A stretch of DNA of 64,000 nt from Collybiopsis luxurians FD-317 M1. Lineage: Eukaryota > Basidiomycota > Agaricomycetes > Agaricales > Omphalotaceae. The stretch's first letter is position 1; each line of letters begins with the position of its first letter. The stretch lies in contig KN834782.1 of NCBI GenBank assembly GCA_000827265.1, positions 118,053 through 182,052 on the forward strand, written 5' to 3'. The notes beneath the pieces were generated by a model that saw only the letters and a program-made list of their open reading frames with translations, did no database searches and was not told where the DNA came from. Positions 10,988 to 21,036 of this stretch are shown here, one piece after another. Both the position numbers and the translations under genes were made by a program.

Positions 10988-11780
10988 TAGTTACATTCTG
11001 CTGAGCTTCAGCAAGTTAAAGCTGTCAAGTGTGGGAAAAAATAAGTTACTCTGCTCACAGTCAACCCGGCTTAATGCTGCATTACTGTAAAATTTGTCAT
11101 TAACTAGTTTATCAGACAAGTACGAATCCCAGATGTCGGTATCCACTAGAGTAAATTGCTCTGCTAAAGGACAAACCACCAATGGAGACAACTTGGTGCA
11201 TAAGTGGACTTGGCGATAACAAATGACATCCAAGATATTGCACTTCCCCTTTGCGCAGCCGTTAGCGCAACAATTCACATCGGGCTTCACACATTCTGAT
11301 TAGCAAGGAAGGCTCCTTCCAAGAACTGTGTCTCATTCCTGATCACTTTACAGGTCCCCATGGGCTCTTTGATATTGACAAACAATTTCTAGGAGGAGGC
11401 CATTCCAGCCCGGGGGAAAGGGATCATTGGGATACATGGAGGGATAAGTCAACGTTGCCTTCACATCCAGGGTTAACCGATGGTCACTTTTGTTTGGGTG
11501 GAGCTTGACTTGTTTGGAACGTGATGCAGTTTTTGGTCAGGGAGTGGAACACTTACAAGGCTTAAATTTGGAAGAAGATTCCCTGGTGCTGTTGCAACCG
11601 TTGTCGGAATCAGAAGAATTGCCAGATTGATGGGAAGGAGAGCACCGAGATTGCTTCTTGGAAGGGCAGATGGTAGTTGGAAGAAGAGAATGAAACAGGT
11701 TGATATTGTTGAGTCAACAATCAAATAAGGTTCAACTTGTGGGTCTGGATAATCCATTCCTCCCTGACATAACCAGAACA
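10988..11780 (-). pseudogene. Unrecognised eroded gene with Cys-rich motif
   Basis: Reading leftwards across frame changes there is a Ser-rich basic stretch (KKQSRCSPSHQSGNSSDSDN), then LDVKATLTYPSMYPNDPFPP followed by GWNGLLLE. Next come KLFVNIKEPMGTCKVIRNET and a 99-codon frame (11290-10991) beginning KPDVNCCANGCAKGKCNILD. It ends LFFPTLDSFNLLKLSRM before TAA. The CCxxxCxxGxC cluster and coherent amino-acid composition argue that this was a real protein, but at least two frame changes and a TGA break it. I do not recognise the family. The neighbour to the right is a Ty3/gypsy remnant on the same strand, so transposon origin is possible. Confidence 0.4.
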
Positions 11781-11879
11781 ACTCGTAAACTGATCAAAGT
11801 ATTCCCCATGGTTAAGCCAACCTTCTCAAGGGCTCAAAGGGGTAGAAGGGAGGTAATGTTCTATTTCTACAAGTATATA

Positions 11880-13440
11880 CATGACTAATGGATAATAGGA
11901 CCTAAGCCATCAATTGGCGTCTCGGCATCACAACCCAAAAAGGGCCAATGCTTCTGCGGAATGTCTGATACTGGCTCTGTAGCATGCAATCATAAGTACA
12001 TTGATACTTTGGTACACCTGTACTAGTTAGCCTTTTTTGAACACTACCTCTCCTGGAGACTGCCTTTAATGGCCGAATGCATGCTTCTGCTTCTTGGCAT
12101 GCTGCAATGTTGTATAGTATCCATCCAACAGCTGCTGTTCCACATATGCCATGCGTAGCTGTGCATCTGCTTCTCACAAAACTGATGCACTTTCCTCAAT
12201 TGGTGTTGGTATTTCCCATTATTAGTTCCTTGGGTCAGAATTGGAGGCTGGGGAGGAGTTGATAGTTGAGGATTTGGAGTGCTTCATCCAGATGACAAGG
12301 CTAGTTATATGGTATGTCTGCTAGCTTCATCTGTTCATAATTGTTTTCTCCTAGCCCCGGGCACATAGAGAATTTAAGAGGTGTATAGGAGCTTGTTCAT
12401 TCCTTCCACCAGGTCATTGATCCATGGCAAATATGCTGGAACTACATGCATCTGTATGCCCTATTTCCCACAGAATTGTTGAACCTCTGCATTGTCAAAG
12501 TGCAGCCCCTTATCTGTCATAAAAATTTCGTGAAGTAAATGACCATTGAATATCTATTGTAATGAATTAACAGTTGTCTTCTCGCTACCCGCAGTTGTGT
12601 ATTTGAATCCCCATGCATTTTGTGAAACTGTGTCAAAATATAATCCAATGGTATGATACCCTCCTTTGCCTTTCTCCATTGACAAGTAATCACCCACCAG
12701 CAGCTCAAAAGGATGCTTTCTCATTATTGGATTTAGAAGGGCATGAAGGTGAGTAGGTCTGAAGTTTTTGCATTCTGGGCAACTGCTGATTGCTTTCACA
12801 ATAGACTCGTCAATTTTTGGGGACTAAATGTAGCCTAGGAGCACTATTTTCACTTCATCCCTCCCCCAGTGTCCTCCCCACTCGTGTTCCTCTGCCACCA
12901 ATACCACCGCCTCTGCACAATTCATAATTTGCTGCATTCCTGCTATAGCCTGTCACCCTCAATCATATATTCTTTCGCCCTGTGATTTGCTCTCCTTCCC
13001 TCCAATAAGGACATTTCTGTGTTTAGGCTGCCAATCACCCCTAATACCTCTTGGAAATGGGTTCATTCTTGAACTTTTCCTGGAGCTTCTGCATATGTTC
13101 TGATCACTCCATCAAGAGCACATTTTATACTATCCCCGATGATGCTTCCCAGTCTTCTGTGATTGTTCAATTGCTACCATTGTCATCAATACCTCTTGGC
13201 CGACCTTCCCAAGCTTGACCTAGTCTGTGTGCTACCACATTCCGCTTCCCTGGGAAATGCCTAATGTCAGTAATTTGATGCACCACAATACGGTCTCTCC
13301 AGTGCACAAGAGTGGCATTCAGCTTGTTGTTTTCAATAACATCCTGCAAGGCCTGACAATCAGTTTCAAGTTTGATAGGATATCCCACTTCAGGCAACCC
13401 TCTGAACTATCTACCTAGATAGGTTTAAGTGCCCAAATTC
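11880..13440 (-). mobile_element. Ty3/gypsy remnant: RNase H and integrase
   Basis: Minus-strand order is RNase H, then H2C2-like zinc region, then integrase, as in Ty3/gypsy pol. RNase H (13397-13167) shows YPIKLETDCQALQDVIENNK and VHWRDRIVVHQITDIRHFPG. The zinc-binding stretch ends AISSCPECKNF (about 12790). Integrase shows ELLVGDYLSMEKGKGGYHT (first Asp), MTDKGLHFDNAEVQQFCGK (second Asp) and PWINDLVEGMNKLL (Glu). Gag, protease and RT are absent, and stops interrupt the spacer and integrase tail. No LTR was seen. The RT relic at 25505-25930 looks like the same family. Confidence 0.8.
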
Positions 13441-13459
13441 CTGGCTATTGTGATTGAAA

Positions 13460-14390
13460 TCCCCAGGAATTCCCCACCAGAGAAATTACAAGTGCATGGA
13501 ATGAAATGGAATGCCGAGTTTTTGAGGTGGGGAATTTCATGCCTGATCCTTAACAGGCAATTTTGTATTGAACTCATAATATTGATTACTCAAAACTAAA
13601 TGGTGGATATAGTATTACTGTTATGGGATTATATTGCAATTGAAATTCCGAAGCTTTCACGGCATTTCATTTTGTGATGTCATACAACCTGTCCTCGGGA
13701 AGACCAGGCAGGTTAGGATAGCATAAGTATCAAGGCACAGGGCACGAGTACCTGCCAGGCAGCAGCGTTGGCCCATTACTAATGGCAGGGCCTCAAGCTC
13801 CTGTGAAGACCCCAGCCACTCATAGGAGACTTCCCTGAGGGGCCTTCCTAGGGCACTTCCCTAAAGGAATTCCCTAGGGTACTCCTCTGCCCAGCTTAGC
13901 AAGTGTCCCTAACCTAATAATAAATTACTTTATTTCAAGCCAAGAAGTTATTATGATGCATAGATTTGCTTATGTGAGAAAATACCAGTAGAGAGATCAT
14001 GTACTATATCACATGCAATTACTGCATATTTCATAATATAGAGATCTCCTTCCCTGTAAGCACTTCCATTACAATGCTGGGGAATTTACCTTCAAGCTAC
14101 CCTCGGAATTTTGCTAACCATGGAAACTTCCCTCCTGATGGGGATCACCCTCAGCAGATTTCCTTCACTATATGTAATTCCCCCACCCTAGGAATTTCTC
14201 TCAACACAGGAATTTTCCCTACCCTGAGGATTTCACCATCCTAGGGATTTCCCCTGCCTTAGGGAATTCCCTTACCCTAGGGATTCCCCCCACCTTAAGG
14301 AACTCCCTTACCCTAGGGAATTCCCTCACCTTAGGACCCTAGGGAATTTCCTTTACTCTAGGAAGTTCCCACATTCTGGCAATTCCTAAA
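13460..14390. repeat. GGAATTCCC/CCTAGG-rich repeat region
   Basis: Between about 14180 and 14375, degenerate copies of CCCTAGGGAATTCCCTTACC follow one another at roughly 20-30 bp spacing, each containing the palindromes CCTAGG and GAATTC. Related words occur at 13473 (GGAATTCCCCACC) and, inverted, near 13528 (GGTGGGGAATTTC), and around 13840-13890. No ORF of interest. It may be the ends of a decayed DNA transposon. Confidence 0.5.
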
Positions 14391-14830
14391 ACAGTTCAAA
14401 AAATTATTATGAATACTATGATTATAAGTCAATATTTCCCAATGCATTGAGGTCATATTCAGTATTGCTAGCCAAAAAGGCATCCAATTGCTCCACTAGT
14501 CATCATCATCAAAGCAGCTGAATTCATCAAACATATCATCAGTGCTGTCTCCTAGCTCTTTGGATGTTGAATCATTGCCCTCTTCTATGGAAACTACTAT
14601 CTCTGAAACCATTTCCTTTTCTCAGCACTGAAGCTCAGGCAATGATGGACCCCATTCAAGTAAGTTTTGGATAGATGGTAGTGTGGCAAGGATGCAATTC
14701 CAAACCACACAAACTACAAAGAAACTTTCTCCTATTATTTAATTGAAACAGAATATCCTTATTGCCTCGAAATGGATAAGCTATTGTAAAAGAGGGGAAA
14801 TATGCACATACCATTTTCCCCACTGAGACC
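14391..14830. other. Intergenic; possible minus-strand acidic coding relic
   Basis: Between about 14660 and 14480 the minus strand reads an acidic stretch (EEGNDSTSKELGDSTDDMFD then EFSCFDDDD, stop) that could be the C-terminus of a lost gene. No start or domain is visible. Confidence 0.3.
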
Positions 14831-16571
14831 CACATCTCAGCTATCCCTTGATTTCAATTACGGACTGCATTCCCCCTTCCCTTCCTACTGGCCTCCAGCC
14901 TATTTACGAGGACACTTATCTCGCCAATTCGAGTCCTGAGGTTTTGGATAGGGTAGATGTCAAAGAGTGGAGGAACATTTTTGGGAACTACCCATCTTGT
15001 GAATATTGCAAGTTGCATAATCTTCGCTCCTCCTGCTCCCTTTTCCCTGACTCTTTATCATGTAGTACTTGCGAAGCGAACTATCCTTCTAGCAAGAAGT
15101 TTTGTTCCTTCAAGAGTATCTTTTGTCTCCTCCAATTCCACATCCTTGCTAAGCTCCCCCTCATCGTCACCTATTGTATCATGTCAAGTCGAGAGCTGTT
15201 TGCTATTTGGGGCAAGGAATGGAATGCCTTAACAATGGGGTTGCAAAAAATCCCTTACTACTGTAATCATCCTGAGGAGTTAGGTTTATCGTTGGACAGG
15301 CCAAGGGTTTCGGAAGGCTAAAGGAAAGCTGGTGAGTTCAATGAGTCTAGGGTTGTTATAGTACTCATTATCTTCCTAGTTGTCTCTTCGAATGCCTTTC
15401 AAAAGAGTCAGCTCCTTTGACAGGAGGGGATACATTTAGGGGAGTCGAGTCACAAACAGGTTGTTCCGAATTTGTATTGTAAGGGGAAGGAGGTCGTTCG
15501 CGACACCGCAGATGTCAACATGGAGATGGACACTCCAGAAGAGCTGGATGCCATGACTTTGGATTATCCCAAAGATGTTCCACCTCCCCTGTCCCTGTTC
15601 TGACACCTTCTGCCCCTGTCTGGAAGGCCAGCAATAACTGGTCCTATTGCGAGGTTTCCGGCTTGAAAACATGGTTTTTTGAACCTCTCATCAAGCAAGT
15701 CCCTTCTAATGGGTCTTCTCCAACTCAGGATGAAAGTAAGTCTCGGTTTAAACTCTTTTTCTTTTTGCATGTCTGTACTAATTAACCTCTTCAGTGATAC
15801 AGACTGCCGTAGAACATGTGGTTACAAGGATGGCAGTGTTGTTTGCTGGTCCTGGGAAGAAGATGCTTGAGCAGGATTTATGGGCTCTGGTGGATGGAAT
15901 GATTCAAGGAGCATTTGCAGATCTCAAAGAACAATTGGTGCGTAATCCCACACTTCTGCAGATTTATCTAGTCATTTACTGTTTTTCATGTTCCTTTAGC
16001 AGCACTCCCCTTCTGAGCCACCTGCGCCATTCTCAAGCAAATCCCTGCTTTGATTTGTCAAGTCGCTAACAGTTGTGAATATGACTTCTGCAAACATTGT
16101 TGATTCTCAACAGGATGAACTCCTCCAAGCGTATTGGGAGTATCAAGCTTTATTGTGGAAGTTGGATCATCTGGAGACCAAGAATCTCCATTTGAAGGAG
16201 CAAGTGTCCTCACAGGAAAGTCAGTTGGAGGAGAAGGACAAGGAATTAGCTCGTCTGAAATCCTTCGTAAGGCATTTCAAAGGTGACATTCAGTCATCGG
16301 TAAGTTCCTTTCTTCTCTTTTGACTGGTTTAGTTTTGTGATAGGATATCTTACAGGAGGTTCAGCAATTAAGGGCAGCATTGGAAGCTCAGGATGGCGAG
16401 ATAGAGGAGCTAAAGAAGAAGTTGGCTGCAAGTGAGGAGGCCCGTTGAGTCGCAGTGGAAGAGTCAAAGTTGCGAGATGATGAACTCGGCCAACTTTGAC
16501 AGCTTTTTGAGTTGGTCTGAGGGCAGTTTGCTGCTGCCTCGCCCACAAAGCCTTCTTCCAGTAGTTCCTAG
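14831..16571 (+). pseudogene. aORF1 (antisense Cys-cluster/coiled-coil gene), copy 1, 5' truncated
   Basis: Runs opposite to gag-pol inside the retrotransposon. It begins within the protein (DCIPPSLPTGLQPIYEDTYL). Next is a Cys cluster (CEYC...CSLF...CSTC...FC; one Cys replaced by Phe relative to the other copies) and KFCSFKSIFCLLQFHILAKL. An acidic linker (EELDAMTLDYPKDVPPP), EHVVTRMAVLFAGPGKKMLE, and a coiled coil (LLWKLDHLETKNLHLKEQVS onward) ending PTKPSSSSS then TAG follow. Introns with GT-AG ends lie at 15332-15379 and before the VIQTAVEH, QHSPSEPP and EVQQLRAAL exons. In-frame TGAs near the end suggest decay. Function unknown; the Cys pattern suggests zinc binding. Confidence 0.7.
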
Positions 16572-16813
16572 GACTTTTGGCTCATAGATTTTTTGTATAT
16601 TGATAGATCCTTATTCCAAATTTTTTGTATTTCCCTTCCTAAATTAAATCTTTTTCTTTTTTGGGCCCCTCCTTTGTGTGAAATAAGAAGTTGCCCCAGG
16701 TTCGAAATAGGATATCTCCTGAGAATCGAAGTATTCAAAAATTTCCATGAGGCGTATGCATGTGGCTGCACATTTTGTCCCTTATTAGGTTCATATCGGG
16801 CATCCTTGCCTTG

Positions 16814-16821
16814 ATAAAAGG
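16814..16821 (+). promoter_or_regulatory. TATA-like box of aORF2, copy 1
   Basis: ATAAAAGG lies about 55 nt upstream of the aORF2 ATG (16873). It is conserved in the 50-kb copy, consistent with a separate antisense transcription unit. Confidence 0.45.
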
Positions 16822-16872
16822 ATACTTTTTCGAGACTATTTTTCTATCCTCATTTTGAGATCCTCCCTTATC

Positions 16873-17806
16873 ATGGCTTCCCCTTCTCCCTTTGACTCTG
16901 CTTTGTTCCTAGATCATCTCGCTGATGCTGCTGAGAGTATTTCTCAAGTCGTATCTGATCAGGACGTCCTTGTGAACCAAGCTTGTTGTGACTGCAGAGG
17001 GTTGTCAAGGGTCAATCCAATGAGATCCACGAGTTGCGAGAACTCTTGAGTCGAACCATGCAGGAATTTGAAGATAAGATGCTTGAGTTGTCTGTATGTC
17101 TTTTCAACTTGTCGTAGGGTTTCCATGGCTCACTGATCCTTCCTAGCGAGTTGCCCAGGAAGCCAGATATCTTCACAAAACTGCTGAGGTGACCATTAAG
17201 GAGCAGGATTGGGTTATTAAGGAGTTGCGAGACTCTCTCATTGAGTCCCACAACCTCCAACTGGCTGCTGAAGCTTTGGCCCAGGGGCATGGAGTTGAAT
17301 TATCTCAATTTCACAGTGTTTATGAGGAGCTTCATTGTCTCTTGAATATTGGAGATCTGCCCTTGGAACCAGTAACTACTAGCACCATTGCCCCTATGGA
17401 TGTATGGGGTGGTCCTTCATCTGAATCCTTTCCTTTCAAGACAAAGAGTGACTCCACTCCCAATTCCCTATCCAATTTTGTTCCTTCTCTCAATACCACT
17501 TCCCTTCCCAGTACTCTCATTGAGACTCGCAATACATCTCCTGTAGTGATCTTTTTATCTGGTCACCCTAATACCTATTTTGTTTGCACTGGGGAGGATC
17601 CTTTGACCTATTCATTGGTTGAGAAGAATGAAGATGAATTGGCAGATCCCAGCCTCCATATGGCTCTGTCCTTGCAGGATATATGGGAGCAGATGGAGAT
17701 TGAGCATTTTGAGGATTTATATGCCCGGGAACTGGAGGAAGTATTTGGAATCCCTTTCGACATTCAAGCCGAACATGATGAATTAAGCGAGTCGTCCTTT
17801 GACTAG
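16873..17806 (+). CDS. aORF2 (antisense coiled-coil protein), copy 1
   Basis: Starts MASPSPFDSALFLDHLADAA and continues as a coiled coil (SNEIHELRELLSRTMQEFED). An intron at 17094-17146 (gtatgt to cctag) follows, then EARYLHKTAEVTIKEQDWVI, and the second exon stays open to TAG at 17804-17806. The C-terminal half is Ser/Thr/Pro-rich and acidic, ending ELEEVFGIPFDIQAEHDELS then ESSFD. Relative to the other copy, about 10 nt are missing after NQACC, breaking the first exon. It converges tail-to-tail with pol of the host element. No known domain; function unknown. Confidence 0.6.
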
Positions 17807-17964
17807 TCCTTCTATTCCAGCCTTCTGTACCTGTATATCCCAATCTATGCCCACTGTATACTTTATTTCCCTGAAATACAATCGTGAATTTGTTATGATT
17901 TTTGATAATAGTAAAGAGAAACGTGTTGAGAAATTGGAAACGAAAACTTGAAGTATTGCTTTTA

Positions 17965-17971
17965 CCCCCCC
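17965..17971 (-). other. Internal polypurine-like G-tract after pol, copy 1
   Basis: On the element's sense (minus) strand this reads AAAGGGGGGGTAAAA, just past the chromodomain stop. It resembles the true polypurine tract (GGGGGGGGTAA) that precedes the 3' LTR in other copies. Confidence 0.5.
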
Positions 17972-18012
17972 TTTAAGGTTGAGGTTTCAATTTCGAGAGT
18001 CGTTTCTCCCAA

Positions 18013-18318
18013 TTAAATGACAGCTTTGACTGCCTGTCTCAACTCCCTTTCCTCCTTGTCTTGCAGGGCAAGGCTTTTGAGTTCTTTGAGGAGCTCAAGA
18101 GGTAACTTTTGTTTTCTTGGGTGTGCTTTCTCCCACTCGTGAATCAAATCAATACTTCCTACCATACCTTTCCAGGGAATCCAGGACTCCTCGTCATACC
18201 CTTTCCATTTGATTAAATACTGGATTCCTCTGTCTGTTTCTCCCATTGGGTGACTGTCTTTTATCAACTCGACTTCATATTCTGGTTCCCCTTTAATAAA
18301 GATTGGTGGGGGAGGCAA
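18013..18318 (-). CDS. Chromodomain at the C-terminus of pol, copy 1
   Basis: After a proline-rich lead (LPPPPIFIKGEPEYEVELIK), the segment YLIKWKGYDEESWIPWKGM is a canonical chromodomain core, followed by a helix with HEWEKAHPRKQK. Chromodomains on integrase direct insertion towards heterochromatin marks in chromoviruses. The stop is TAA at 18013-18015. Confidence 0.85.
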   Translation of the reverse strand: MPPPPIFIKGEPEYEVELIKDSHPMGETDRGIQYLIKWKGYDEESWIPWKGMVGSIDLIHEWEKAHPRKQKLPLELLKELKSLALQDKEERELRQAVKAVI

Positions 18319-19500
18319 TACGACTCGCTGGAAGGGATCCGTGTGGTGGGGTTTTAGTCTATCAACATGGAATACATTGTGGATTCATTGTAGGTCCCCC
18401 GGTAACTCAAGTTGATACGCATGAGATCCTATTTTATTGAGTATCGTATAGGGTCCTGTCTACTTGTGATCCAATTTCTTGGTAGGCCTTCTTGTTCGGA
18501 TGTTACCCATGTCCAGCCAGACTTGGTCACCCTTTTTCCAATTGGGATTTCTGGCACAGTGGCAATTGAACTGATTCGCTGCTGCCTCGTTCACTTCATA
18601 TATTCATTGTTTTAAATATTTGTATATTTCTTTTAATTCGGTAGCATACTGGTTTGCTTCTGAGTCATTCACCTTTGATAGGTTAATTGAAAGTTTTGGA
18701 TGGTATCCTTTATTCGCAAACAAGGGTGTTAATCCTGTAGTTGAATGGGGAGTGTTGTTGTATACAAATTCTGCGATAGGTAATAAGGCATCCCAGTCAT
18801 CTTGGTTGTAAGACGTATAGATTCTTAGGTATCCTTCGAGGCTTTGATTAGTTCTCTCTGTCTGCCCATCCATTTGAGGGTGATATGCCGTCAAGAGATG
18901 AGACTCGATACCAAGTATCTTATACAATTCCTTCCAAAACTGGGAGATGAACAAGCTTCCCTGATCCAAGACGATATCCACTGGTAGCCCATGTTTCAAG
19001 AATACATTTTCGAGGAATAGTCTTGCAAAATCCTTTGCAGTGTCTGTCGTGTGACAGGGAATATAGATGGCTTGTTTTGTGAGCCGATCTACTACTACTA
19101 GGATTGCATCAAATTGTTCCTTTCCTGCTTTCGGGAGTTGAACTATATGGTCCATCGAAATTGAGCCCCAGGGTCTTTGCCCAATGGGTAGAGGTTTCAG
19201 ATTCCCATATCAGAGAGTTCTTCTAGCCTTGGATCTTATACAAGTATGGCAGCTTTGTACATAGTGATGTACGTCCTTGCTGCTTCCTTTCCAAAAGAAC
19301 AACGGATTGAGTATCTTTTTTGTTTTCTTCTCACCCAGATGTCCTCTGAGTGCATGATTGTGATAGGCAGATAGTATGTCTCATCAAAGGTTTGTGTTGT
19401 TAGGGACATATATACAACCTTGTTGTTTAAGTAACCCATTTTCGAATACCACATTTTTAATCTTCCCTTCTCAAATCTGCTTTATGGTGTCTCGCATGAA
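18319..19500 (-). pseudogene. Integrase with HHCC zinc domain, copy 1
   Basis: The HHCC region lies at about 19400-19220 (YHNHALRGHLGEKKTKK, then CHTCIRSKARRTL). The catalytic core runs 19155-18604: MDHIVQLPKAGKEQFDAILV (Asp), IVLDQGSLFISQFWKELYKI (Asp), YHPQMDGQTERTNQSLEGYL (Glu). The C-terminal region (KKGDQVWLDMGNIRTRRPTK) follows after a stop near 18604. Stops and frame changes split the reading frame. It belongs to a chromovirus pol and leads into the chromodomain. Confidence 0.85.
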
Positions 19501-19689
19501 TTCATCTTGTTCCGCCTTTTGAATCCATACTAATAACAAATCCTCATTCAAAAGCAATGCTGCATTGAGTCATTCCAGAGGAATCAATATTTGCTCTCTT
19601 CCTGCTCTAGCAGAGTCCCTATCAATTCCTTTCTTTGGGTATACATCTGCTCGTCTCATCAAAGCATCTGGTTTTGCTCCCAAAGTTCT

Positions 19690-21036
19690 GGGTCTATAGT
19701 TGATTCAGAAGTTGAATCCTGATAAGGCCTCTGACCACCTCGCTTGTCTCGCCAACAGCTGTTTGGTAGTCGTAAACCACTGCAGGTTATTGTAATCAGA
19801 ATAAACTTGGATTTGGAATCTCGAACTGTCACAATAGGCTCTCCAAACTTTAAAACATTCCACAATAGCCAGTAATTCCTTGTTGTAGATATTGTAATTT
19901 ATTTCAGCTGGTATCATGGACCGAGTATGAAAAGCAATTGGATGTATTTCTCCAGTTTTTGGATCCAGCTGAGACAATATTCCTGCTATTGCCCAATCTG
20001 ATGCATCACATTCCAGAATAATCGGAAGTTCTGGATCAAAATGTCGTAGCACTGGGGCATGTGTAAAGGCATTTTTTAATAAGTCGAAACACTTTTGACA
20101 CGACTCGTCCCAATGCCAAATAGCATCCTTTCGCAGTAGTGATGTTAGGGCTTTTGTTATGCCGCTATAATTGTCAATAAATCTGCAATAGAAATTTGCA
20201 AAACCCAGGAATGATTGCAGTTCTTTTATATTCTGTGGAACCAGCCAAGATGTCATGGCTTTGACTTTGGACTGATCCATTGACACTCCTTTGGGATTTA
20301 TTATTACTCCCAAATATTCAACTGTGTCAGTATCAAAACTGCATTTTTCTGGTTTTGCATGTAGGTGGTTGTCTCGTAGCCTTTGTAATACCTTTTGGAC
20401 TTGTTCCTCGTGGGTTTTTTTGTCATCCGAGTAAATGAGAATGTCGTCCAAGTAAATAACCACGCATACATCCAGTAAATCATGGAAAATGTTGTTCATA
20501 AAAAATTGGAAAGCCAAGGGGGCATTTGTTAATCCAAAGGGCATGACCAACATTTCATAGGATCTGTATCGCATACGAAACACTGTTTTCCATTTGTGGC
20601 CTTCCGCTATTCAGAAATTGTTATATCCTGCTCTCAAATCAAGTTTTGTAAAGTATTTTGCCCTTCATAGTTGGTCAACGAGTGGGCCTATAAGGGGTAA
20701 GGGATACCTATTCTTCCTTGTGATTTGATTTAAGGCCTGATAGTCAACACAAAGCCTTAGGCTTCCATCCTTCTTTTTTACAAATAGAACTGGAGCCCCA
20801 GCAGGCAAGTTGGAGGCTCTAATAAACCCTTTCCCTAGCATATCCTCTATATAACCCTTTAGGGCTTTTAGTTCTGTTTCTGACATGTTATAGAGTTTCC
20901 CAAAGGGAGGGGCTGAGTCCCCTTCTGTCTCAATTTTTAAATCGTACGGATGGTGTGGAGGTAAGACCTTCGCCTCTCCTGGGGAGAACACATCCAAGAA
21001 GTCTCGATACTTCTCGGGAACATGTTTGAGTATCAT
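19690..21036 (-). pseudogene. Reverse transcriptase and RNase H, copy 1
   Basis: Frame 21036-20665 begins the [42 protein letters not shown]. After a short gap with a stop, frame 20583-19705 holds MPFGLTNAPLAFQFFMNNIF and the catalytic VVIYLDDILIYS. The connection follows, then RNase H (ILECDASDWAIAGILSQLDP, YNIYNKELLAIVECFKVWRA, VYSDYNNLQWF). Sequence lacks protease upstream. The YLDD box and the RNase H Asp residues are intact, but the break near 20600 disables the frame. Confidence 0.9.
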
